A stretch of 64,000 nucleotides of DNA from Tricholoma matsutake (taxonomy: Eukaryota > Basidiomycota > Agaricomycetes > Agaricales > Tricholomataceae), in contig AP026542.1 in assembly GCA_026075535.2 (NCBI GenBank), positions 12,152,001-12,216,000 on the forward strand, in the 5' to 3' direction. The notes below the pieces were generated by a model that saw only the letters and a list, made by a program, of their open reading frames with translations, had not been told where the DNA came from and made no database searches. Below, one piece after another: positions 54,780-64,000 of the stretch. Both the position numbers and the translations under genes were made by a program. Position 1 is the stretch's first letter, and every line of letters starts with the position of its first letter.

Positions 54780-55200
54780 CCTGCATCTACTACAAGGTGT
54801 TATTGAGACCCTTTGGCGACAGGCAGGTCTTGTTTTTCTTGTGATCTTCGTGTGATGTCATTTTAGGTTCTTCCAAGTTTGCACCTGAAGAAGTCATCCT
54901 CATGCTGATATACATTCAGTTTGGGACCTTCATCTACAAGCTGTTATCCATCCCTTTGGCGCCAGGCAACCCTAAGTCCAGGTGGTTACAACACGCTGCA
55001 ACCCTCATGCCATTGAGCATTGAGCACGGCAAGTTGCACATCATGGAAGTTCTGCCATTTCCAGTTCTTACAAATATACAACTGACGAAGTCCTGGTTAC
55101 TGTGAGGCTGCAACAGTTGTTAATTATCATGCTGTATGCATTGAGTTTGGGACCAACATCTACATGCTGTTATCCATCCCCTTCGGTGCCAGGCAACTCG
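54780..55200 (+). repeat. satellite-like repeat, end of unit 3 and unit 4
   Basis: ATCTACAAGGTG-type sequence continues unit 3 from 48749. Unit 4 starts near 54999 with ACCCTCATGCCATTGAGCAT and ends with the CATTGAGTTTGGGACC block at 55139. Confidence 0.55.
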
Positions 55201-55394
55201 TGACTAGCTTTCTGGAGGCTATCCTTGACACTTGTTCTTTTCTACTCTGCGACGACACTAATTTACTTTGTTGAATTTGCCTCTGGTTGTTAGCAGATGT
55301 TATCTGCTGGTGTTGATTATCCACATTGATTATGTCTGATTACGTGGTAAGTCAAGTCTTTCTGCGCTTACCATTGGGAGGGAAAGCACAGTGA

Positions 55395-55595
55395 CTCCCG
55401 GGGCATGACACTTATGCCCCCATCTCCCACGACAGTGTCCCAGCTAGCTGGGATGCCAGGGGAGAGCTGTGGAAACCAAGTGCTATGATCAGCACTCCAC
55501 AGCTCCCTGGGCCTTTAACCCTTCCGAAGGGGGAGCTATGATTGGCTCGGCCTTCCTGGGGAATGTGTTGCTCAGGGCCAAGGCTAGCCTTAAGA
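55395..55595. repeat. cluster of palindromes and hairpins
   Basis: Within 200 bp lie GGGGCAT/ATGCCCC (55400-55406/55414-55420), the perfect palindrome CCCAGCTAGCTGGG (55439-55452), a two-part stem (GAGCTGTGGA 55464-55473 with TCCACAGCTC 55496-55505; GTGCT 55480-55484 with AGCAC 55491-55495), CCCTT/AAGGG (55519-55531) and the palindrome AAGGCTAGCCTT (55580-55591). The stretch is GC-richer than its surroundings and has no open frame of note. Confidence 0.65.
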
Positions 55596-55806
55596 TCCTG
55601 GCTGGGTTCGGTGGGCGCTCAGAGCGGGAGGGATGAAGGATAGCATTGGTTTACCCCTTGACCATCATGAACTCCCACACTGAAGCCTCACACACCAGCA
55701 CCATCATGCCTTTCACATCCACCAGCACCACTCTCACAGTTGCAACATCCCTCCTAGAGCCACGGCCTTATCGTCGACAAGCGTACATCTCCACAACCAG
55801 ACAAAG

Positions 55807-56335
55807 ATGAGGAAGACGAAGAAAGTGGCCGATATGCGAAAGCAAGGTCCTAACTTGCTCCGGGATGCACTCGAGGAAGAAGCAAGTAGAAGGAAGAGAA
55901 AATGGGGAATCCTAAAGTAAGTGCTTACTCCTCTGTGATATTCTTGGAGCCACTTTTAGAATACTCAATGGACTTTGTTAGATCGTGCGCATATATGGCC
56001 TGGGGAATGATCTCAACAAGGCTTTTCACTTCAGTTTAGTGGAGGACAGGTTTTTTGAGATTGCAGAGGAGGAATTCGACAGTGATGAGCGAGTAAAGAT
56101 TATCCTAGGGCATATATGCATGCTAACTAGAGTAAAAGAGAACATCTCGACAGACAAAAAGATGCATACTTCAACTTGAAGCTCTACCACGGCATTTTAT
56201 CACAGGTGCCCAACTTCATGAAGATGATTGGAGAGTTTGAGGATGATTTCGAATCAATTATGGATCTTATCCGAGTGGTGAGCTGGTATCATGCGATACT
56301 CAATTCTGATCATTTTTGTTAGATGGAAAAAGAGT
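55807..56335 (+). pseudogene. unrecognised gene remnant, two exons
   Basis: A basic N-terminus (MRKTKKVADMRKQGPNLLRD, ATG at 55807) ends at a GTAAGT donor (55917). A 65-nt intron ending TTGTTAG (55981) leads to IVRIYGLGNDLNKAFHFSLV and an acidic stretch (EIAEEEFDSDERVKIILGHI). The reading then shifts frame at about 56165 to LKLYHGILSQVPNFMKMIGE and stops near 56330. It resembles lineage-specific proteins that sit beside transposons in Agaricomycetes, but I cannot name the family. Confidence 0.35.
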
Positions 56336-56464
56336 TGCAAAGCACTGGAAATTCTTTGCCCACAATGACGTCGAACTTGAAGTACCTGCTGTGCTGAGGG
56401 ACAAGACCAGCCAAGGTTTCAACCACCTTAGTACTGCCTGTTATCTCTTTCCCTTTATTCTTGT

Positions 56465-56680
56465 GATAATTGTGTGGTATTCTTGCCCTCGGCGGTTACA
56501 GTAGTTCAAACCCCTCATGCCATTGAGCATTGAGCACCAAGTTGAATGCCATGGTAGTTCTGCCATTTCAAGTTCTTCCCATCATGCAAGCCTCATGCTG
56601 ATATGCATTGAGTATGGGACCTACATCTACAAACTGTTTTCCATCCCCTTTGGCGTGAATGTATCTATGGACGTCGATAT
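56465..56680 (+). repeat. satellite-like repeat, unit 5
   Basis: CCCCTCATGCCATTGAGCAT at 56510 is followed by the CATCATGCAAGCCTCATGCTG and CATTGAGTATGGGACC blocks, as in units 1-4 but 1.5 kb away. Confidence 0.55.
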
Positions 56681-57055
56681 GATTGGTCGCATGGCAACTT
56701 CTTGAGCTATCCAACACCACAATGTTAGTAGCTTGAGTTGACACTGCATTACCATTACTGACATGGAAGATCAAAACATTCTATGGTATTTTATTTGTAG
56801 ACATCGTATAGCTCTCATTGATTGTGATCTAGATGAAACTTATGCGCACGTAATGAAGTACATAGTAAGTGATGACAAATATTAATGTATCTGAATCTAT
56901 TAGCTGGCTAATTACTAATCAGATGGTAAGTGGTCCAAAATGAACTGGTAACAGCCTGGACTTTCAGTTCAAAGTCTCTCTTGTGGTACCCCGCTCACAA
57001 ATCACTTTTTGTTGAAAACGAGGTTTTTCAGGATATGAAAACGTCTTTTCTGTTT

Positions 57056-57475
57056 TTACCTCTTTAATGAAGCTATGGAAATCTGGTCAGTTCCCTGGCT
57101 GTGAATTGAGTTGTAGGGTACTAACCTCTTCACCACAAAGTTGGCCAGCACTGCATCTCCTCCATGGAAGCCAACAAACTCATGTACCAGGCCTTTGCAC
57201 ATTACTAGGATGTCCCCTTTACAGCTTGCTCCATTCTTCCATTCTTTGACAATCCTGTTGGATCTTAGTTGTTTGTGGTTCTTGATGAAGATATGGAAGC
57301 GGGTTTCCTTCTTTCCATAAATGACAGTAACAATGCCATCATGTATGTATGGCTGGAGCCTATTCTCTTCAAGAACAAGATCGAGGTGAGGGACGTGGTC
57401 ATTTGCATTTCTCTGTGTGTGTATGGCCTTTAACACCGCTCCAGGGGAGGCTGCAGCATACAGGCGGCCATTCAA
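57056..57475 (-). CDS. hypothetical protein, weak support
   Basis: A 139-codon open frame on the minus strand begins MNGRLYAAASPGAVLKAIHT and has normal amino-acid composition. It has no recognised domain, introns or repeat relationship. It may be a fragment of a larger gene. It is included only because its length and composition are above what chance frames show nearby. Confidence 0.25.
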   Translation of the reverse strand: MNGRLYAAASPGAVLKAIHTQRNANDHVPHLDLVLEENRLQPYIHDGIVTVIYGKKETRFHIFIKNHKQLRSNRIVKEWKNGASCKGDILVMCKGLVHEFVGFHGGDAVLANFVVKRLVPYNSIHSQGTDQISIASLKR

Positions 57476-57872
57476 GTTTATGATGTCATCCGGCTATCAA
57501 GCTTAAGCAGTGTATCTTCACCGTTATCAGATTCACGACGTACCCTTATGGTGGCAAAATAGCGGCGGAGTGCTGATACCATTTTGTGAGCGAGTTCTCT
57601 GGGCAATAATAGTGAAGAGTTGGGAGAGTGTTAAGGTGAGTGGGACAGCATTAAAGCAAGTTTTGCCTTTCAGTTTAAGCAGCTTTGTTTCCCTGCCCAT
57701 TGGGGATCCACCATTGACAAAGGGATCAACTCCACAAAATCTGATCCCCCCCCCTGTGAGTGGCAACACAAGTTTGTGTTTACATGCTCCTGCATTACCT
57801 CCAACTGAGCAACCTTCTTCCACATCCACAGTCTGTTTCATGCCCAACAGCTCACCCTACAAAGATAGAACC

Positions 57873-60800
57873 ATGGCTACCGATGTGGAGATGGAACCTA
57901 TCACATTGGTATTTGTGTTTTGCCCCCTCAGTGAATTCTCTGTTCACTCAAACCTGCTACAGCACCCCAATATCACCCAACACATGTCAGTGGATGATGA
58001 TCGTCTGTTCCCACCACCTATTCCAGGCTCATACTTAAATTCCATTGAGGATGCCAGTTCATTGCCACCTAATGAACCCGTACAGCATGCAATGCCTTCC
58101 CTGGCAGCCTCCACAGGAGATGGGGGCGGAGCCACTACCTTGCATTCTGCTACACCATTGGCCACTCCAGCTGACCCTGGCACTGACTCCACTGGTGCTC
58201 CTTTCCTGGGCAATAACCCTGGCAATTTTCCATGTGCAGCACCGCCTAGTAGGACCCATAAGCCAAGCAAGCATGTCCATGAGCTAGAGACAGACCCTCC
58301 TCACTGGGGGAGTTTGCATAAAGAATTCGAGGAAGCTTATAAAGTGAAGGCCAAGGTCAGAATTGTGGAGTCGGGTGATCTTGAGAAAGCAAATGCGAAG
58401 GTGCGCTCTTTTGTAACTCCTCACTACCCACCCCTTATTAACAATACTCCAGTTGCAATCCTTGAGGAGTCAGCTTTCTGAAACCTGTGGTTTCCACAAC
58501 CAGGCTGTTCTCAAAAAAGAAGTTCTTCAAAAGCAAACCTCAGAACTGACAGCATCTCTTGAGGTGGTAAGTCTTGTGCCACCTGATGCACCTCACCACT
58601 AACGTTCCATTTGACCAGTCAATTGCAGCCCAGAAATCAGCCACAGAGTTGATTGCCCTGGCACAGCAGCTAAAAATTACCGTGAAGTCCCTTGAAGAAG
58701 AAAATCAGAAGCTTCAGGAAGACACCGCACAATGAGCACTACAGCTACAAGTAGCCCATGCTGAAGACATGAAACACATTCAAGAAGAATCGGCTGTGTC
58801 TCTTCTTGCCCTACAGAAGGAGTTGCAAGGAGTAAATGATAAGCTGGAGATCACAAGCTCTTGCACCACAGGGTGGAAAGAATGGTGTCAACGCGTTGAG
58901 GATGAGCGGGCAAAGGCAATAGAGGAAGAGGCTGTCTGGGTCAATGCATTGGAGAAGCAGATAGCTCAGATGGAGAAGCAAGCAGATCACAACAAAGTCA
59001 AGAGCCAGAGAGCTACCTTGGAGCTTGATGAAGTGAAGGTGGCACATACTGAGGTGCTGAACACACTGAAGAAGCAAGAAGCGGAGATGAAGAAGCAAGC
59101 AGATCAAGACACCTGTATCTCCTCCACCTGCAAAGTCCAGAGCCAGAGAGCTGCCGCAGAGCTTTATGAAGTGAAGGCGGCCCATATGGAGGCGCTGGTG
59201 GCTGCATGAGGTGAGGCTGCTGCCTCAATCACAGCCTTGGAAAATAAACTAGTGCTTGTTGCGGGAGAGCTGGTGGCAACGAAGCAACAAGCTAACGACA
59301 CTGCATTAGAATGGAAAGGTAGAACTGAGAAGGCTTTAGAAGAGCTGGATAATGTGAAAGGAGCTCACGAAGAAGCCTTGAGAGGAGTAAAGACAGAAGC
59401 TGGCGCTTGCATCTAAGCTTTGGAGGATCAATTAGTGGAGGCCAGGAGTGAAGCGCAAGATGCAAAGCAGCAAGTCGATGAATTCCCTTGTATCATTGCT
59501 GAGTGGGAAGAGAGATGTGCTGCATTTGAGTCAGACTTTGTTCAAATGAAAGAGCACAGGCGATGCAGGGAGAGGCTGTGGCCCGTGCCGATGTCATGGA
59601 ACAGCAACTCATGGAAAGGACTAGAGTGATCAGTGCGATGAAGGCCCAACAGGATGAAGCTCTGGCCACTGGAATTAATCAAGCGATAGAGAGGCTATCA
59701 GCTCAGCATTGACAGGCCATGGAAGCGCTTCAGGAGGAGTGCGATGCATGTGTGCAGGATAGGCTCACTAAGCAGAAAGATGATGAGCAGGTAAGGCACC
59801 TCCTGACTGGTGCATCAGTCTACTTATGCTTATTGGGTAGGAAAATTGGTGCCTGGCCAATGAAGCCAGGTTTAATCAAGCTCTTTCCAATCAATGGGAC
59901 AGCTTACACTGGGAACTCGAAGAGAAGGCAAAAGCGGACCTCGACCAAGCCATAGCATCTCAAGCACATCAAAACAGGCTAGAAGCGCAGCAGGCCCAAC
60001 AAGTGATACTACAACAGCTTGAGGCAGTCAAGCAAGAGCTGGGGCTTGAATGCCAGAAGACAGCCATGAGTCAATCTCTGAAACTTCGGTCTTATTCTAA
60101 TATAGATATGGTGTTAATCAAGCGGATGGAGGAGCTTTCCCACCTATGGGCAGGGCACAATCCACAGGGGCAGTGGTCCGGTGGATCTAACGCCACGGAT
60201 GAGAGGATGGATCTGGATGCCAGTACTAGTCCTTTATCAGAAATGGCCCTTGGTAAATGGCCCGAGCACCTCGTGCTTCCAAGAACGCCAGTAAGCTGTC
60301 CAACAATTTTTGGTGCACCATGCTCACATTAGCCAGAGGACAACCCCACTACACTGGCAGAGGCTCCAACTACCCTCCACTGTGGTGAGCAGTCAAAGGT
60401 TTGGGATGACCATTGACTAATTGGATGCAGAACACCCAGAGCCACACCAAAACAATTTGGCCCCCGCTTCAGTTCAAAAGACCTTTTGGTGCAGACACAG
60501 CGCTGTCAGAGCATTTGCGCATGCAATCTCTAGAACCAGGAACTCAGGGGAGAGCCCGAACACTGCTACTACCCAATGGGATCATAAGCCCGCTGGGCAC
60601 AACTCATGAGCCCTGTCCCACCACCGTACATGACCAAAGCATGTCGCCCCCAATCCCCCCCCCCATTTTCCACCCAATCGGCAGTTTCGCTATGCCTGGG
60701 GCTGGGTCGCATGGATCTTCCTCCAGTTCAAGTGGCCACAGCAACCCTGCCGCTACTCAACTGCCTCGTGGTGCCACTGTGTCTTCACACAGCATCCCCT

Positions 60801-62254
60801 CTGACATACCAGCTAACGGACCTACCACTTCTGGGGTAGAAGAAGTAGGTGCACAACTCAATTATCTTGACCGAAGCATGTTGCCCCCAATCCCCCCCCC
60901 CCCCCCATTTTCCACCCAATTGGCAGTTTTGCTATGCCTGGGGCTGGGTCGCATGGATCTTCCTCCAGTTCAAGTGGCCACAGCAACCCTGCCTCTACTC
61001 AACTGCCTCGTGGTGCCACTGTGTCTTCCCACAGCGTCCCCTCTGACATACCAGCTAATGGACCTACCACTTCTGGGGTAGAAGAAGTAGGCGCACAGCT
61101 CAATTATCTTATCAGTGAAGTCAAACACATCCGAAGGGAGATGGAGGAAGGGCAGCAGTGGCATGACTCCACTTTGCCCCAAAGATCAAAGGTAAGGGGA
61201 CACGGGGAATTCAAAGCCAATACTCCTTCCAAAATTTGCAGTAGTGCTAGAATGGAGATGATGGTTAGTACTGTAGCTAGAATCTACCATTGCTTGGCTC
61301 ACATAATCTTTGTAGAATGCTGCACGCACTGAGATCCACAAGCTACTAGGCATTAAACAGGATGCAGAGATCACCAGTGTCACTAACGACACCCTGGTCA
61401 GCCCCGAAGATGTGGATGTGTTCTTAACTGGTGCCCGAGGTCCTCCCTCCCTGACACCTCTTTGAATCTACTGGGATGTTGTCAAGAGCCCCTGGAATAC
61501 TCAGCTGGTGGCTTCCTTCACAGAATACTTCATTCAAAAGTGACCGCAGTTGGCTGGAGACCAAGATGAACTTTGTGCTTACTTTACTCAGCGGATTGAG
61601 ACTATGAGAAAGATTCTCCTCACTAGCCTTGTGGGTGATGGTGAAACTGAGGAAGAAGTTCTAACGTGTATGACTCAGCAGAAGAAACACTCGATAAAGC
61701 ATAAACAAATTTGAGGACAACAGTCACGGGTGGGTTCACTTTTATTCGTAGTGTCATGCCATACTTATGATGGCCTGTAGCTTTATTCTTCCCACCTGGC
61801 AATCTGCCAAGCAGGAGCTCAGGGAAACCCAAACAGCGCTTGGCAAATCCTTTACCTTCTTGTTGACACCCTCGGGGTCAGTGGCAATAGCTCGGATGAG
61901 AGCAATGGTGAAAACTATGCCATCCAAGCCAAAGAATGGCACAGCTTGGAGGTGAAGGTTTTGCTAGAATACATTGACGCCAACCATAAGACGACCAACA
62001 AGTTTGTGAGCCACCTTCCTGGCGCTCAACCACATGTTCATATCCAGGGACAATACCCACCTGCTAGCTCCCAAAGGGTAGTTGCCACCCTGCCATGCAA
62101 TTTCTATAACCAGATGTGGTACGATTCCCTGACAGAGATTCAGCAAGTACGACTGGGTGCTCAGGAGCCAATTGAGCTTCCTATAGTGGAAGGAGCTCAT
62201 GATTTCTGTAAGTTGAAGTCATACCTCCCAGCATTGCTAACCTATGTGCATTAG
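57873..62254 (+). pseudogene. long coiled-coil protein gene, multi-exon, decayed
   Basis: The likely start is the ATG at 57873 (MATDVEMEPITLVFVFCPLS). A Pro/Ser-rich N-terminal part runs to about 58480. A coiled-coil region of at least 450 residues follows (ALEKQIAQMEKQADHNKVKS, ALEDQLVEARSEAQDAKQQV) to about 60250. Introns are clear at 58567-58618 (GTAAGT...ACCAG), 59790-59849 and 60291-60340. A Pro/Ser-rich segment with a tandem duplication (60631-61110) comes next, then a C-terminal domain (EIHKLLGIKQDAEITSVTND, SPWNTQLVASFTEYFIQK, NFYNQMWYDSLTEIQQVRLG). Stops at 58734, 59207, 59414, 59710 and later, plus frame changes, show it is dead. The family resembles transposon-associated Agaricomycete proteins of unknown function. 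Confidence 0.5.
60631..61110 (+). repeat. tandem duplication with different poly-C lengths
   Basis: Unit 1 (60631-60867) and unit 2 (60868-61110) are nearly identical. They differ mainly by C/T changes and by a poly-C run of 10 (from 60655) versus 15 (from 60892). The five extra bases put unit 2 in a different frame. Confidence 0.85.
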
Positions 62255-62259
62255 GATTA

Positions 62260-62822
62260 TCAGCGATTACCCAGATCTTGACATCCATAGGTCTAGGGTA
62301 CTGCAGATTTTCTCTGCGTTATCAGATCATGGGAAGTGGTGGACCACAGTGTACAATCAAATTCACCCACGTTATATGTTTCTTTTTTGTAGGTATAGTA
62401 TCCATATAATACAGCTTCATTTAGAAGAAAATCCATGGAACACCCACCACACCATGATACGTCGTGGTAAAGCAGACAGTGTTGCAATATGGACTGGTGC
62501 TGGAGCCATGGCAACTGTGCTGCATACGATATAGTATGCACGTGCCCAAATTCATCCACACTGCTTCGGGACCTTTGACAGGATAATTCGTCCACCTGGG
62601 AGCAGCATCATCTCGCCCAAGAGCCCCATCTACTCAACCTACTTTAGCACAAGAACAGATTATAAAATGAGACAACATACAAGGAGTGCAGTCTTTCCGG
62701 ATGCCGTTGGGCCTGTGATCACAGAAAGCTGACCCTCAGGGAACCTGATATTGATATCCTGCAACTCGAAGCAATGGTCCACATTCTCCAACAAAATAGC
62801 GCTATCTGCACTGTCAAGGGGT
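62260..62822 (-). pseudogene. ABC transporter (class C-like) nucleotide-binding domain fragment
   Basis: The minus strand reads DSADSAILLENVDHCFELQD then INIRFPEGQLSVITGP and the Walker A motif GPTASGKTALL (62713-62681). After a likely intron come LLGEMMLLPGGRIILSK, a frame change, VDEFGHVHTISYAAQLPWLQ (Q-loop region, about 62550-62490) and VLYGYYTYKKETYNV (about 62410-62370). This order matches the first nucleotide-binding domain of fungal MRP/YBT1-type ABC exporters. There is no signature motif, Walker B or membrane part. It is a fragment of a host transporter gene, now broken. Confidence 0.65.
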
Positions 62823-62884
62823 ACATAATCCAACTATTCTAGATGGCAATGACAAATAGCAGATGATGAAACCCTGATTCCCTG
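62823..62884. other. junction between transposase and ABC fragment
   Basis: About 60 bp separate the last Plavaka residues from the first ABC residues, both on the minus strand. No inverted repeat or target duplication is visible here. Confidence 0.4.
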
Positions 62885-63761
62885 ATGTTAGAGGGCCTGC
62901 ATATGCCATGCACGAATTGGGGCACATGTCACTGGCAATTGGTTTCACTCCACTGAGTTTGGTGATGCAGCACATGATTTGGTCGTATGAAAGAATCTCA
63001 TCATCGGGGTGTGCAATTCTGATAGCATTGATGGAGGACTTGTAAATTTCCTGGGATGAATTGATCTGTGCTAAAAACAGCTGTAAGCATAGCTAAGAGG
63101 TCCTTATCGTCATCTTTGCTGAGATCCAATGGCTCCTGAGCAGGGTTCAGAAGTGCATCCACTTCATCGTCCGTAAGATTGCCATTGTCAAGGGAAGCAT
63201 GCTTGAGGGCTTCAATAAACTCTTGAGCTAACGGTATGTCATCAATGCAAGAGAAGTTCCAGGCAATTCATCTAGAGCGTCGTTTCGTTCCTCCACCCCA
63301 CGATTCAGTGTATCTGCTTGATCTGCAAGGCTGCCAGGGTCAAGCAGTAATCCAGCCGTTGCCCCTGCCTGGGCAGTTGTCATGGCTTCTGGTGACTGGT
63401 GTAGTGAAATAAGCATGGGCAAAAGTGTATGCAAGTCACATACCAGGATGTCATCTTCATGATAATTTGCAGCCTGATTAGTACCTCCACAAGAATCACT
63501 TCCATCGAAACTCTCCATCCGACGATGCTTTCCAGGTGGTTCTTCTATTCCATTGGTACGGGCTTGAGGTCCATGTCCTGCGGGGAGGCAATGAGTACTG
63601 CTAGTGTCTGCTGCTGCATTTGAAGTAGCATGTGCCATGCTCAAAATGGCCAGATAGTGTTGATGATCATAATATGTTGACTTTGGTACAGCCCTTACTG
63701 TCTTGCAAAACCGCAGACAATCACAATAATACTGCCTTTTCTTACCATTGGACAATGTCAT
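62885..63761 (-). pseudogene. second Plavaka-type transposase, N-terminal part only
   Basis: From the ATG at 63761 (MTLSNGKKRQYYCDCLRFCK) the minus strand encodes a Cys/His N-terminal motif (CDCLRFCKTVRAVPKSTYYD then H), a Ser/Asp-rich linker open to 63228, an acidic stretch in another frame (LTDDEVDALLNPAQEPLDLS), and SIRIAHPDDEILSYDQIMCC with SGVKPIASDMCPNSCMAYAG (63040-62885). The last block is a Plavaka hallmark that normally precedes a zinc-binding CPxC segment. The similarity stops there and the ABC fragment begins about 60 bp further on. This is a different copy from the one at 15089. Confidence 0.65.
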
Positions 63762-64000
63762 GCCAAAGAGGGGAGAGGGATATGCAACAAGAACGTCAAA
63801 GGAGGTCACAGTGAATGTAATAACGATGTTGAATTGATTGACAGTGAAAATACTATTATTACAAAGTAGATAGTTGAGGTAGATCGAGGTCCAGATGTCC
63901 ATAAGTCAGAGTGATTGAGTCAAGGCAAGGTAAAGACAAAAAGATGTCAAATGTTGTCGCAATGTTGTTGTGGTATTCGAAATGGCTTGATTGGTTCTAT

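Noticed and set aside
55395..55595. Ribosomal RNA or 5S-like gene in the palindrome cluster
   Set aside because: No rRNA sequence block is recognisable; only the inverted repeats stand out.

Overview
The window looks like a transposon-dense, gene-poor stretch of a basidiomycete (Agaricomycetes-type) genome. The evidence is short GT-AG introns of about 45-70 nt, a lineage-typical HNH-nuclease gene, Plavaka-type (CACTA-related) DNA transposons, Crypton-like tyrosine recombinases, a DIRS/Ngaro-type retroelement and Ty3/gypsy and Ty1/copia elements. Only one protein gene looks intact: a six-exon HNH endonuclease-domain gene on the minus strand at 10853-12252, whose inferred exons sum to exactly 378 codons.

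Layout. 1-2553: gypsy copy A, 5' part only, with a hAT-like fragment at its left. 2553-10850: almost entirely non-coding repeats. These are a composite hairpin-rich repeat (long copies at about 2553-3930 and 6795-8300, a shorter one at 9880-10440), tRNA-derived SINE-like units, an LTR with the tail of its element (about 4640-5316), a constant-loop hairpin array (5327-5533) and a 22-bp minisatellite. 10853-12252: HNH gene. 12950-14730: 5' part of a copia element. 14832-22085: a full-length Plavaka-type element with about 115-bp terminal inverted repeats and a TAC target duplication. It carries a decayed transposase (+), a second gene (-) and, between them, more of the composite hairpin repeat. 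22089-28000: gene fragments and a non-autonomous hAT (26383-27368) with a perfect 8-bp target duplication. 28859-34150: a TTAA-flanked MITE, a broken XPG/GEN1-like nuclease gene and a broken Crypton. 34844-46415: a DIRS/Ngaro-type element on the minus strand with circularly permuted terminal repeats, split by gypsy copy B (36432-42777, target duplication GGAGT). 47462-48130: a second Crypton fragment. 48750-54779: a chromodomain gypsy element (target duplication CCTGC) inserted in a satellite-like repeat. 55400-55591: a cluster of palindromes. 57873-62254: a long decayed coiled-coil gene. 62260-63761: an ABC-transporter fragment next to a second Plavaka-type transposase start.

Two themes connect these parts. 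First, CpG decay is the main way genes die here: CGA-to-TGA stops recur in unrelated elements, two paralogous gypsy copies show CA on one side and TG on the other, and catalytic residues are lost by CG-to-CA or CG-to-TG changes. This fits cytosine methylation followed by deamination. Second, the non-coding repeats are built from hairpins whose arms differ from unit to unit yet stay complementary. The antisense strand of the same repeats carries at least seven copies of a short intron-like module (donor, CTAAY-like branch site, acceptor). A structured, possibly spliced, repeat-derived transcript is the best candidate for something undescribed in this window. That interpretation is inference; the hairpins and splice-like signals are directly visible.
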